In this document: positions 24,038 to 32,714 of the stretch, in pieces
Layout: the number at the start of each line of letters is the position of its first letter
How positions within the stretch are numbered: the stretch's first letter is position 1
Notes under the pieces: model-generated
Told to the model about the DNA's origin: nothing
What the model saw: only the letters and a program-made list of their open reading frames with translations
Databases searched by the model: none
NCBI GenBank assembly: GCA_910588215.1
Contig: CAJUQJ010000036.1
Span: 1-41,477, forward strand
DNA length: 41,477 bases
DNA from: an uncultured Lachnospiraceae bacterium
GTDB lineage: Bacteria; Bacillota; Clostridia; Lachnospirales; Lachnospiraceae
Direction: 5' to 3'
Program-made: the position numbers and the translations under genes

Positions 24038-25318
24038 ATGGGAAAGAGTTTTCCAAAAAAACAGGTTTGCAGAGCGTTTGTCATGGTGTTGACATGCGTG
24101 TCGTTTCTGTTATGTGGCTGTACTGGGGAAGAATATGTGCAGCATGCGAAAAGCGAGGCCGGCTGTGATGAAGACTTCACATTGGACTATTATATTTGGA
24201 GTGATGAGGAAACCTATGTGCGTAAGGTAGTGGAGGCATGGAATGCTCTGCAGGGACGGGAGGCTGTCCGCCTGTATGTCATTCCGAATGATGAGCACGA
24301 CGATTGGGTGGAGAATTATGGTGAGAGTGTGGGGGCAGATCTTGTAGGACTCCGGGGAAACAGTCATGTGATCAAGTTTCAGCAGAGGGGATTTCTTCTG
24401 GGACTGCGGGAATATTTAAAGGCGAGTGACCTGGATGTGACAGCTTATGGAAATATGTATAACGCGATCACGATCGACAATGAATTTTATGCGCTGCCCA
24501 CACGAAGTACATGTTGGGTATTGTATTATAACAAAGAGTTGTTTGATCAGGCAGGGGTTCCTTATCCGGAGCAGATGACTTGGGAAGAATATGAGGAACT
24601 GGCGCTCACTATGACAAAGGACAGTGAGGATGAGAAGATCTGGGGCGGATATTTTCCCCTGTGGATTCCTCAGTTTTGCGCGATCCAAAAAGGCTATTAT
24701 CTGTTGGATGATGATATGGAGCCTACGCGGGACAGTCTGGAATTGATAAAGCGTCTGTACCGGGACAGCCACATGCCTTATGAAGAGTTCAGACTCAGGG
24801 ACAATGATTACTGTCAGGATTTTGAGAAAGGAAATATTGCCATGATGGTGAACGGTGAATGGCTGGCGAATCAGCTTCTGGAGGACGAAGCGGAGGGGAT
24901 CTCTGTACCGGAGTGGGGAGTGGCGCCTGTTCCTGTACCGCAGGGAGTGGAAGCGGGAACTACGTTGGGCATGTACCAATTTGCGGGAATTACATCGTCT
25001 TGTGCCTGCCCGGAGGAGGCCTTTGCTTTTTTGGAATTTTTGTGTGGAAAACAAGGAGCCGAAATCTATGTCAGGGATGCGATCATCCCGGCCTATTCGG
25101 ATGAGGAGATCCGGGAGATTTACGAGGAAATGTTAGGCGAGGAGAGTACGAAAGTCTTTTTTGAGGCAAAGCGTGTTATGGAGCAGCCTATGTGGAATGA
25201 TTACGATGCATTGCTTGAGAAGTTCAGGAGTCTTGCCGATCTGTACTTTAGGGACGAACTTTCCCTGGATGAGGTTATGAAGCGCTTTGAAAATGACAGG
25301 CGGGATATCTTGCAATGA
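24038..25318 (+). CDS. Extracellular sugar-binding lipoprotein, kinase-adjacent paralogue
   Basis: A 426-residue CUT1-type solute-binding protein. The signal MVLTCVSFLLCGC provides a lipobox (LLCGC) near residue 27. The mature part runs DYYIWSDEETYVRKVVEAWN, YALPTRSTCWVLYYNKELFDQAG, PEQMTWEEYEELA and NIAMMVNGEWLANQLLE. It is clearly paralogous to the next gene along its length. The location back to back with the kinase suggests that it delivers the sugar signal to the kinase rather than (or as well as) to the transporter; that is inference. ATG 24038 has only AGGG very close upstream. Both divergent start regions share so little space that the promoters must overlap coding sequence. Confidence 0.85.
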   Translation: MGKSFPKKQVCRAFVMVLTCVSFLLCGCTGEEYVQHAKSEAGCDEDFTLDYYIWSDEETYVRKVVEAWNALQGREAVRLYVIPNDEHDDWVENYGESVGADLVGLRGNSHVIKFQQRGFLLGLREYLKASDLDVTAYGNMYNAITIDNEFYALPTRSTCWVLYYNKELFDQAGVPYPEQMTWEEYEELALTMTKDSEDEKIWGGYFPLWIPQFCAIQKGYYLLDDDMEPTRDSLELIKRLYRDSHMPYEEFRLRDNDYCQDFEKGNIAMMVNGEWLANQLLEDEAEGISVPEWGVAPVPVPQGVEAGTTLGMYQFAGITSSCACPEEAFAFLEFLCGKQGAEIYVRDAIIPAYSDEEIREIYEEMLGEESTKVFFEAKRVMEQPMWNDYDALLEKFRSLADLYFRDELSLDEVMKRFENDRRDILQ

Positions 25319-25378
25319 CGGGCGGAAGAAAACGAAGCGAGGACGGACATACTGTAAGGAATTGTTAAGAACAAGGGG

Positions 25379-25407
25379 TTGATAAAAAATCCTCCTATGC
25401 ATAATGC
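25379..25407 (+). promoter_or_regulatory. Weak candidate promoter before the second sugar-binding protein
   Basis: TTGATA (25379-25384) and TAATGC (25402-25407) are 17 bases apart; the -10 is poor. A nearby TATACT (25414-25419) has no -35. The position (95-120 bases before the ATG) suits a regulated promoter needing an activator such as the adjacent response regulator. Confidence 0.3.
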
Positions 25408-25501
25408 TGAAATTATACTATAGTAGCCTTGAAAATATAGTACATTTCGGGGTATGTCTGAAATATGGCATATATACGGAAAAGAAAGGGAGGTATTATT
25501 C

Positions 25502-26857
25502 ATGAAAAAAAGAGCAATCGCGCTGTTACTGGGCGCGGCAATGGTTATGGGCCTGACGGCCTGCGGCAGTTCCGGAAGTGATACCGCATCGCCTGACGCG
25601 GCAGCAGATGCAGAAAGCGGGGTCGAAGCGGAAACCGCACAGGATTCTGCAGAGGGACAAGCTTCGGAGGCAAGCGGAGATAAAGTCAACCTTAATTTCT
25701 ACATATGGAGCGATGAGGAAAATTATATCAGAAAGGTTGTAGACGCCTATAATGCGGAACAGGATGCCGTTCAGGTTACACTGAATGTTGTTCCCGAATC
25801 TGATTATGACGATAAGCTGAAAGTGATGCTTGCCGGCGAAACGGACGCCGATCTGGTTGATATCCGAGGTGTCGGACAGATGTCCACTTATGCGAAGGCA
25901 GGCGCGCTGCTGGATATCACAGACAAGCTTGCCGGCAGCGATATTGATACGTCAGTTTATGGCGAAATGTGGGACACCAGCGATTACGAAGGAAAGTATT
26001 ATGCACTGCCCACCAGAACGACCTGTTGGGCGTTGTTCTATAACGCAGATCTGATCAGCGAAGCCGGTATGGAGGCTCCGGGTCAGATGACTTGGGAAGA
26101 GTATGTTGATTATTCCGCACAGCTTGCCGAGGCGCTTTCCGGCAAGACTGCAGCGGACGGTTCACCTTTGAAAGCCGGTTTCTGGGTAAACTGGATTTAT
26201 CATTTCTATTCCGTACAGCATGGAGTATATGCAAATGATGAGAATACAGAATATATCCAGGCATCTTTAGAACTTTTGAATGAGTTGATGAGCAACGGTT
26301 CCCATTACACATTTGCTGAAGTTTCTTCCGGTACCTACGATTATATGACAGAGTTCCAGAACGGCCATGTGGCATTGGTTCCCAACGGTGAATGGTGTGT
26401 AAATATGTTGATGGAAGCAGAAGCAAATGGACAGACGGATGTGAATTGGGAAGTAGCGCCCATGCCGGTTCCCGAAGGCGTGGCTGACGGTACTTCCTGG
26501 GGACAGTTCCAGTATGCGGCGGTTACCAGTACCTGCAAGTATCCTGACGAGGCTTTTGACTTCCTGACATATCTTTGCGGTGAGGAAGGTTCTTCAATCT
26601 ACTCTTCTACAGGAATGATCCATGCATATTCTTCCGATGAAGCGAAGGTGTCCCTTGCAGAGGCCAGTGGAAAAGAGTCCACAAAGTTCCTGTTTGAGGC
26701 GGACAAGATCCAGGAGCAGCCCAATGTAGGAAATTACGGCGAATTTACGACAGCTCTTGGTGAGCATGCACAGTTATATCTGCTTGGGGAGACTACGATC
26801 GACGAGTGCATGAGCAATCTGAAGACTCAGTGTGACGAGATTCGGAGCAAGCAGTAA
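25502..26857 (+). CDS. ABC transporter sugar-binding lipoprotein (CUT1)
   Basis: A 451-residue solute-binding protein. The signal peptide MKKRAIALLLGAAMVMGLTAC ends in the lipobox LTAC; a Ser/Ala/Glu-rich linker follows to about residue 60. The binding fold has FYIWSDEENYIRKVVDAYN, ADLVDIRGVGQMSTY, YALPTRTTCWALFYNAD and ALVPNGEWCVN. It should bind an oligosaccharide outside the cell and hand it to the two permeases encoded next. AAAGGGAGG lies 8 bases upstream of ATG 25502, an excellent site expected for a highly made binding protein. Confidence 0.9.
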   Translation: MKKRAIALLLGAAMVMGLTACGSSGSDTASPDAAADAESGVEAETAQDSAEGQASEASGDKVNLNFYIWSDEENYIRKVVDAYNAEQDAVQVTLNVVPESDYDDKLKVMLAGETDADLVDIRGVGQMSTYAKAGALLDITDKLAGSDIDTSVYGEMWDTSDYEGKYYALPTRTTCWALFYNADLISEAGMEAPGQMTWEEYVDYSAQLAEALSGKTAADGSPLKAGFWVNWIYHFYSVQHGVYANDENTEYIQASLELLNELMSNGSHYTFAEVSSGTYDYMTEFQNGHVALVPNGEWCVNMLMEAEANGQTDVNWEVAPMPVPEGVADGTSWGQFQYAAVTSTCKYPDEAFDFLTYLCGEEGSSIYSSTGMIHAYSSDEAKVSLAEASGKESTKFLFEADKIQEQPNVGNYGEFTTALGEHAQLYLLGETTIDECMSNLKTQCDEIRSKQ

Positions 26858-26903
26858 ATCTGCTGCCAGAGGATTTGCAGGAGTAAGGAAAAGATAAAAA
26901 GCA

Positions 26904-26934
26904 GGAAAGAGAAGAGTTTCAATCTTCTCTTTCC
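26904..26934 (+). other. Stem-loop between binding protein and permease genes
   Basis: GGAAAGAGAAGA (26904-26915) pairs perfectly with TCTTCTCTTTCC (26923-26934) around a 7-base loop. No T-run follows. Such hairpins commonly protect the binding-protein message or partly terminate, making more binding protein than permease. Confidence 0.6.
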
Positions 26935-26955
26935 GTCTATTATGGGGAAGAGCCT

Positions 26956-27867
26956 ATGCAGAACAATGACAGAAAGAAGAATACAAAAATTAAATATCGG
27001 AAAAGTGAAGTGATATCAGGATATCTGTTTATTTTGCCCAGTGCTGCGTTGTTCCTGGTATTTATGATTATTCCAATCTTTATGGGGTTTTATATTTCCA
27101 TGACAAATTACGATGGGTTTAAGACCATGGATTTTGTCGGTTTGCAGAATTATACCGCTATGTTTAAGGACAGCTATTTTACCATATCATTGAAAAATAA
27201 TCTAATCTATGCGTTAGCGACAGTACCGGGAACGATCGTTCTATCACTTTTGCTTGCAGTTGCTGTAAATAAAGGGCTGAAAGGATCCAGTTTTTTTAAG
27301 ACCGTATTCTTTTTCCCGTACATTACTTCTAATGTGGCGGTGGGTATTATTTGGTCGTTACTTTTTAATCCTAACAATGGGCCGATCAACAATTTCTTAA
27401 GGGGAATCGGCATTGCTGCACCTCCGGATTGGCTGCTTTCTACCAAATGGGCGCTTCCGGCCATCATCGTAGTGTCGATCTGGAAAAGCGCCGGTTACTA
27501 CATGATCATTTTTCTGGCGGGACTGCAGGCTATTTCAAAAGAGCTGTATGAGGCTGCGGATGTGGACGGCGCCAGAGGGGTGACCAAATTCTTTAAGATT
27601 ACATTGCCATTATTATCGCCAACTACATTCCTGGTTGTTATTATGATGACGATCAGTTCTTTCCAGGTATTTGACCTGATCAATGTCATGACAGAAGGCG
27701 GGCCCGGACGGGCAACCAATGTCCTGGTTTACCGTATTTACCAGGAAGGATTTAAATATATGCATTTCGGTTATGCGTCCGCAATGGCATATTTCCTGTT
27801 CTTCGTGATTTTGATCATTACGGTGATACAATTTATCGGACAGAAAAAATGGGTTACCTATCAGTAA
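26956..27867 (+). CDS. ABC sugar permease, MalF-like
   Basis: A 303-residue inner-membrane permease with six membrane segments, starting at YLFILPSAALFLVFMIIPIF. The cytoplasmic EAA loop is EAADVDGARGVTKFFKITLPLLSP (about residues 198-221), the contact for the ATPase. It forms a heterodimer with the next gene product. GGGGAAG lies upstream of ATG 26956. The substrate is inferred only from the neighbours (beta-linked hexose oligomers). Confidence 0.9.
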   Translation: MQNNDRKKNTKIKYRKSEVISGYLFILPSAALFLVFMIIPIFMGFYISMTNYDGFKTMDFVGLQNYTAMFKDSYFTISLKNNLIYALATVPGTIVLSLLLAVAVNKGLKGSSFFKTVFFFPYITSNVAVGIIWSLLFNPNNGPINNFLRGIGIAAPPDWLLSTKWALPAIIVVSIWKSAGYYMIIFLAGLQAISKELYEAADVDGARGVTKFFKITLPLLSPTTFLVVIMMTISSFQVFDLINVMTEGGPGRATNVLVYRIYQEGFKYMHFGYASAMAYFLFFVILIITVIQFIGQKKWVTYQ

Positions 27868-27882
27868 GGGAGGGATGAGACT

Positions 27883-28716
27883 ATGAAAAAGAACAAAGCG
27901 CATGCAATATCAAATGGAATACTTATCATCATCCTTCTGGCGGTTGCCTTTAGTATGACGGTGCCTTTTATATGGATGATCACTTCGTCCTTTAAAAATA
28001 ATAATGAAATCTTTCTTTATCCGATACGCTGGATTCCGGATCCTGTCCGGACTGCAAACTATGTAGATGTATGGACAAAGATTCCCTTTTTTAAATATTT
28101 CAGAAATACATTTGCATACTCGGTTACCGTTACGGTAGGACAGATCATTACCTGTTCCATGGCGGCTTATGCGTTTGCCAAGCTGCGTTTTCCGGGAAAG
28201 AATGCTATTTTTATGGTATATCTTGCAACCATGATGGTACCCTGGCACGCAGTTATGATTCCTCAGTTTATGATCAACAAGCGCCTTGGCTTCTACAATA
28301 CGCCCTGGTCTATCATCATTATGAATCTGGTCAGTGTTTTTGGTATTTTCCTGATGCGGCAGGCGATGGCAGGGATACCGGACGATCTGTGTGAGGCTGC
28401 GAGGATTGACGGCTGTAAGGAGTTTGGAATTTTCTCCAGGGTGGTATTTCCACTGTGCAAACCTTCCCTGGCAACATTGGTGGTCTTTCAGTTTACCTTT
28501 ATGTGGAATGATTATCTGGCGCCCATGATTTATCTGGATAATGATAATTATAAGACGATTCAGCTGGGACTTGCCAGTTTCCGTTCTCAGTATAATACGG
28601 ATTATGGATTGATCATGGCAGGTACCGTGTGTTCCCTGATTCCGATTCTGCTCGTTTATATCGTTGCCCAGAAGTATCTGATCGAGGGTGTGGCGTTCTC
28701 CGGACTGAAGGGTTAG
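27883..28716 (+). CDS. ABC sugar permease, MalG-like
   Basis: A 277-residue permease with six membrane segments. It has VPFIWMITSSFKNNNEIF at the N-terminus and the EAA loop EAARIDGCKEFGIFSRVVFP near residue 170. It pairs with the MalF-like protein. AGGGAGG precedes ATG 27883, and the gene starts 15 bases after the previous stop. No ATP-binding subunit is encoded here; CUT1 systems of Firmicutes often share an MsmK-type ATPase encoded elsewhere. Confidence 0.9.
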   Translation: MKKNKAHAISNGILIIILLAVAFSMTVPFIWMITSSFKNNNEIFLYPIRWIPDPVRTANYVDVWTKIPFFKYFRNTFAYSVTVTVGQIITCSMAAYAFAKLRFPGKNAIFMVYLATMMVPWHAVMIPQFMINKRLGFYNTPWSIIIMNLVSVFGIFLMRQAMAGIPDDLCEAARIDGCKEFGIFSRVVFPLCKPSLATLVVFQFTFMWNDYLAPMIYLDNDNYKTIQLGLASFRSQYNTDYGLIMAGTVCSLIPILLVYIVAQKYLIEGVAFSGLKG

Positions 28717-28736
28717 AATACTCTTCGGATACAATA

Positions 28737-28767
28737 AGAACCGCCTGCGGGCGGTTCTATTTTTTTA
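28737..28767 (+). terminator. Strong intrinsic terminator after the permeases
   Basis: GAACCGCC (28738-28745) pairs with GGCGGTTC (28750-28757) around a 4-base loop. ATTTTTTTA follows. It should end the binding-protein/permease transcript, so the two glycosidase genes downstream depend on read-through or on another promoter. Confidence 0.9.
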
Positions 28768-28788
28768 TCAGGAAAGAGAGTTTTGCGT

Positions 28789-30183
28789 ATGAGAGAATTT
28801 GTACAGGTAAGAGGTAAGAAATTTTATAAGGGTGATGAAGAAATGCTGTTTAAGGGGATCGGTATCGGATCCTGGCTGAATCTGGAACATTTTATGATGG
28901 GGATACCAGGAAATGATTTCCAGATCCGGCAGTCTTTTGCGGATGTATATGGAAAAGAGGCGGCGGATCGTTTCTTTGACAGGCTTGTGAGAGAATTTGT
29001 GTCGGAGGAGGATTTCCGCTTTATGAAGGAGCTGGGAATCAACCTGGTGAGGGTTCCCTTCAATTATCGGCTGTTTATGGAGGATGAGAAGCCCGGGGAG
29101 TGGCGGCAGGAAGGATTTGCGTACTTCGACTATCTGTTCCGGATGGCGGAAAAGTATGAGATCTATGTGCTGCCGGATCTGCATACGGTGCCGGGCGGAC
29201 AGAATCCGGACTGGCACAGCGATAATGGGACGGGGTATACGCTTTTCTGGCAGTATGGTATTTTTAGGCAGCAGATGGTCATGCTGTGGAAGGAGATCGC
29301 TGCGCGCTATCGGGATGAGGTATATCTGCTGGGATATGATATTTTGAATGAACCCTTTATCATACCTGATCGGATTGATACCGGTGAGGGGGAAGATATG
29401 GCCACGGGATTTGTTTCTGCACAGGCGAGCGACTTCTTGCCGAACTTCTATGCGCAGGTGACGGAGGCTATACGGAGTGTAGACGATAGACATATCATTT
29501 TCGTGGAGGGGGATCATTTTGCTTCGGACTTTGACTGTCTGAGGGGCATTGCGGATGAGCAGACGGCGCTGACCTTCCACTATTATCCTACGGTATGGTA
29601 TGCGGATCTCTATGATAAGGACTATGACAGAAAAGAGCGCGCCGAGAAATTTGAGGAAGTATTTCGGAGACTGATCCGGATACGGGAGGAGTTTGCAAGA
29701 CCGATCTTGTGCGGGGAAGCAGGGTATGAGATTGCTACAAACGGGATGGAGGATACGCTGCCGCTGATCGAGTTGACCTTCCGGCTTTTTCGGAAATATG
29801 CAGTTTCCTTTACCCTGTGGTCTTATAAGGATGCCTGCTTCATGGGTCTGGTCTATCCGCAACAGGATTCTGAGTGGATGCAGCTGGCAGAGAAGATTCG
29901 GGTAAGATGGGACCATCACCGGGCAGAGAGACAGGCGATGAAGGGACTGGAAGCGTTGCTTGACGGGGAATATATGGAGGCCGGCAAAGAGGACAGATAT
30001 ATCTTGGCATTCCGGCAGAGAGCCCTTTTATATCCGCTGGAGCAGAAGTATATTTTGAAACCGTTGCTGGCGGCGTATTCGGAGAATGAGATGATGAAGC
30101 TGCCGGAGGCTTTTCGGTTTGAGAATTGCGGATACCATGAAGAATTTGCAAGAATTTACAGAGAGTTTTCTTTTTATGGGTAA
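28789..30183 (+). CDS. GH5-family glycoside hydrolase
   Basis: A 464-residue TIM-barrel enzyme without signal peptide, so probably cytoplasmic. It has FKGIGIGSWLNLEHFM, NLVRVPFNYRLF, VLPDLHTVPGGQN, the acid/base E188 in DILNEP, HYYPTVWY near residue 264, and the nucleophile E310 in LCGEAGYE. These are the GH5 (cellulase A) hallmarks. The last 90 residues are a separate helical segment that I do not recognise. GH5 acts on beta-glucans, mannans or related oligosaccharides; the exact bond cannot be told. ATG 28789 is chosen (GAGAG a few bases upstream); TTG 28783 is possible. Confidence 0.85.
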   Translation: MREFVQVRGKKFYKGDEEMLFKGIGIGSWLNLEHFMMGIPGNDFQIRQSFADVYGKEAADRFFDRLVREFVSEEDFRFMKELGINLVRVPFNYRLFMEDEKPGEWRQEGFAYFDYLFRMAEKYEIYVLPDLHTVPGGQNPDWHSDNGTGYTLFWQYGIFRQQMVMLWKEIAARYRDEVYLLGYDILNEPFIIPDRIDTGEGEDMATGFVSAQASDFLPNFYAQVTEAIRSVDDRHIIFVEGDHFASDFDCLRGIADEQTALTFHYYPTVWYADLYDKDYDRKERAEKFEEVFRRLIRIREEFARPILCGEAGYEIATNGMEDTLPLIELTFRLFRKYAVSFTLWSYKDACFMGLVYPQQDSEWMQLAEKIRVRWDHHRAERQAMKGLEALLDGEYMEAGKEDRYILAFRQRALLYPLEQKYILKPLLAAYSENEMMKLPEAFRFENCGYHEEFARIYREFSFYG

Positions 30184-30268
30184 CGACATTAAAGCTTTCG
30201 TTATCGAAATCATGCAGGCGTGCTGATGTTTTAATTGAGAGGTTGAGCACTTCAGAATGGAGGAAACA

Positions 30269-31867
30269 ATGCAGAATATTTTTTTGAAGGACGAAAAAGG
30301 GAATCCCTTTATGCCGGTAGGGGTTCAGGCCCACAATTCATCCACGGGAACGCCGCTGCTCCAGAAGGCGATAAAGGTGGTTAAAGCGTATGGCGGAAAC
30401 TGCCTGGAGGCTCCAGTTTACTGGTATCGCCTGGAACCGGAAGCAGGACGGTATGATATGAGCCTGGTGCAGGGTCTGATCGACGAGACGAGAGAAGCAG
30501 GACTTAGACTGATCGTCTTATGGTTTGCTACCAGTAAGAACGGACATCCGAATTATACGCCGGAGTATATCAAACGCGATCCAGGCAAGTATCTTCTGGC
30601 AAAAGGCCCGGACGGTGCACCGGTGGCTTCTCTGTCCCCTCACTGTATGGAGACGCTGGAGCGTGACAGGATGGCGTTTGAAAAGCTGATGACCTTTTTA
30701 AAGGAATATGATAAGACTGAACGTACGGTGGTTGCGGTACAGATTGAGAACGAGATGGGATATGCCAATACGGATATGGACTATTCTGAGTATGTGCTGG
30801 CAGAGTATCAGAAGGAGGTGCCGGAGTGTATTACTGGTGTCCGACTGGAAGACAGCGGTGTGGAGGACTTACTGGAGGGGGAGATGTCTCCTTGGAAAAG
30901 AAAGTTTGGCAGACATTCCCATGAGGCCTTTTCCGCATGGTATCATGCGAGATATATTGACAACATCGCGCAGGCGGGAAAGCAGATCTATGACCTGCCC
31001 ATGTTCACCAATGTGATGATCGGGGAAACCGGCTATGAAGAACCAGGCAGATGCTATAACAGCGGCGCGGCAGTAGGACGCATGTTGGATATTTGGAAGG
31101 CGGGTGCACCGCATCTGGATCTGATCGGGCCGGACATCTACAGCCAGAACAGGCGCGAATATACCAGGGTCTGCGAACGCTATGACAGAGAGGATAATCC
31201 GCTTTTTATTCCGGAATCCCCGCTTGGCGGAACCGCGAATGCCATGAATGCGCTGTTGGCTGTGGCGGATCATGGAGCGGTCGGCGTATGCTGTTTCGGA
31301 GCGGAACATGCGCTGGATGAAGAAGGGAGACTGCTGGAACAGTACCATGATATGGCGGTCACCATGCGGACCATTGCCGGGATGATCCCATTGTTGACAC
31401 GTTATAGAAAGACGGGAAAGATTCATGCTGTCGCTGAGGAAGAATTTGAGACAAGCCGTTATATCAAGCTTGAGGAGTATCATGTAGTAGCACATTTTAT
31501 GCACGCAGAGACGATGAAACTGGGCTACACGCAGGAGCCTTTAGATGAGATGGGAAAAGATAAGACTAAGATAAGGGGACGGGCGCTGCTCATACAGACC
31601 GGCGCGCATGAATTCTTTGTAGGCGGAGCGGGGGTAGCCTTTGACTTTATTAGAAGGCCGAAAGTGAAAGACGAGAACTGTTACAGCCATCTGTCTTCCA
31701 GACAGTCGAGTCAATTGAATTTCCTGAGCGTGGAGGAGGGACATTTCGAGGCTGACAAGTGGGTGAAAGATATGGAGCGAAACGGGGATGAGACAAACTT
31801 TTCCCAGTATGTACTGGACGGACAGGTGATACGGGTGCGGCTGAATCCTGATACAGGGATGCATTGA
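30269..31867 (+). CDS. GH35-like beta-galactosidase with DUF5597-type C-terminus
   Basis: A 532-residue, probably cytoplasmic enzyme. The barrel opens with PFMPVGVQAHNSS, followed by CLEAPVYWYRLEPEAGRYD, VAVQIENEMG with acid/base E162, LIGPDIYSQN, and FIPESPLGG with the likely nucleophile E316. The C-terminal part (from about residue 370) matches the beta-rich domain of DUF5597 beta-galactosidases. It probably removes terminal galactosyl units from imported oligosaccharides. The start is ATG 30269, with TGGAGG 5 bases upstream; ATG 30257 overlaps that site. A TAACGA/TCGTTA inverted repeat (30181-30203) lies between it and the GH5 gene. Confidence 0.8.
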   Translation: MQNIFLKDEKGNPFMPVGVQAHNSSTGTPLLQKAIKVVKAYGGNCLEAPVYWYRLEPEAGRYDMSLVQGLIDETREAGLRLIVLWFATSKNGHPNYTPEYIKRDPGKYLLAKGPDGAPVASLSPHCMETLERDRMAFEKLMTFLKEYDKTERTVVAVQIENEMGYANTDMDYSEYVLAEYQKEVPECITGVRLEDSGVEDLLEGEMSPWKRKFGRHSHEAFSAWYHARYIDNIAQAGKQIYDLPMFTNVMIGETGYEEPGRCYNSGAAVGRMLDIWKAGAPHLDLIGPDIYSQNRREYTRVCERYDREDNPLFIPESPLGGTANAMNALLAVADHGAVGVCCFGAEHALDEEGRLLEQYHDMAVTMRTIAGMIPLLTRYRKTGKIHAVAEEEFETSRYIKLEEYHVVAHFMHAETMKLGYTQEPLDEMGKDKTKIRGRALLIQTGAHEFFVGGAGVAFDFIRRPKVKDENCYSHLSSRQSSQLNFLSVEEGHFEADKWVKDMERNGDETNFSQYVLDGQVIRVRLNPDTGMH

Positions 31868-31970
31868 GGCAGAGACACATTGGAACAGGAGTTTTTAGGC
31901 ATACAGAAGTATAAAAGGCAGAAGGGATTCATAAGTTGTTATAATCAAAATAGTGAGAGAGGATGCGTAT

Positions 31971-32021
31971 ATGTCAGCAGCGATTCCAACCAAGGCTGTG
32001 ATCATGTACGTATTCTGTTAG
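31971..32021 (+). CDS. 16-codon leader ORF upstream of spmA
   Basis: ATG 31971 to TAG 32021 encodes MSAAIPTKAVIMYVFC. GAGAGAGGA precedes it at a workable distance, and its stop is 4 bases before the spmA ATG, with the AGAGGT of the stop region serving as the spmA ribosome site. It could be a translated leader coupling spmA expression, or chance. No family is recognised. Confidence 0.35.
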   Translation: MSAAIPTKAVIMYVFC

Positions 32022-32025
32022 AGGT

Positions 32026-32658
32026 ATGCTGAATTATATCTGGGCTTTTATGATCATGATCGGAGTGGTGTATGGCGCGGTGGCCGGAAGAATGGCAGAG
32101 GTGACCAATGCGGCGCTGGATTCTGCCGGGGATGCAGTATCGCTTTGTATTACGATGATCGGTGTGATGGCGTTGTGGGTCGGACTGATGGAGATTGCAC
32201 AGAAGTCAGGGCTGATCGCCAAATTGACACAGGGGATACAGCCTTTTATCAGGTTTCTTTTTCCGAGGATTCCAGAGGGGCATCCGGCCAGAGAGTATAT
32301 TGCGACTAATTTGATCGCGAATGTGCTGGGGCTGGGCTGGGCGTGTACGCCTGCCGGGCTTAAGGCGATGGAGGAGCTGGCGAAGCTGGAGGCGGAGCGG
32401 GGAAATCCAGCGTACTTGGATGATGGCATGGGTATAGTTGGAAAGCGAGAACGGATTGCCAGCAATGAGATGTGTACGTTTTTGATTTTGAATATTTCTT
32501 CTCTGCAGTTGATACCTGTAAATATGATCGCCTATAGGAGTCAGTATGGGAGCGTGAACCCGGCGGGGATCATTGCGCCGGCGATTGTGGCGACATTTGT
32601 GAGCACATTGACGGCGGTGGTGTATTGTAAGATGAAGAATAGAAAGCGGAAAATATGA
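32026..32658 (+). CDS. spmA: Spore maturation protein A
   Basis: A 210-residue membrane protein of the nucleoside-recognition (Gate) family. It has YIWAFMIMIGVVYGAVAGRM, a membrane helix with ITMIGVMALWVGLMEIAQKSG, then ATNLIANVLGLGWACTPAGLKAMEEL and SNEMCTFLILNISSLQLIPVNMIAYRSQYGS. In Bacillus SpmA and SpmB act together in spore core dehydration. spmB normally follows at once; here it is absent and a truncated group II intron begins within about 60 bases. A diverged copy of the spmA 3' end lies 5.7 kb downstream. AGAGGT precedes the ATG. Confidence 0.92.
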   Translation: MLNYIWAFMIMIGVVYGAVAGRMAEVTNAALDSAGDAVSLCITMIGVMALWVGLMEIAQKSGLIAKLTQGIQPFIRFLFPRIPEGHPAREYIATNLIANVLGLGWACTPAGLKAMEELAKLEAERGNPAYLDDGMGIVGKRERIASNEMCTFLILNISSLQLIPVNMIAYRSQYGSVNPAGIIAPAIVATFVSTLTAVVYCKMKNRKRKI

Positions 32659-32670
32659 GACTTTACTGAA

Positions 32671-32706
32671 AGTAAGAGGGTGAGAAAATCGTTCTCTTGC
32701 TTTTAG
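32671..32706 (+). terminator. Weak terminator-like hairpin after spmA
   Basis: AAGAG (32674-32678) can pair with CTCTT (32694-32698), or GAGAA (32682-32686) with TTCTC (32692-32696); GCTTTTAG follows. It is short and weak, and marks the last bases before recognisable intron sequence. Confidence 0.3.
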
Positions 32707-32714
32707 TTTGCCTA

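Noticed and set aside
31880..31970. Sporulation sigma-factor promoter before spmA (CATACAGA, TATAAT words)
   Set aside because: No -35/-10 pair with acceptable spacing for sigma-A, sigma-E or sigma-G could be found, so none is claimed.
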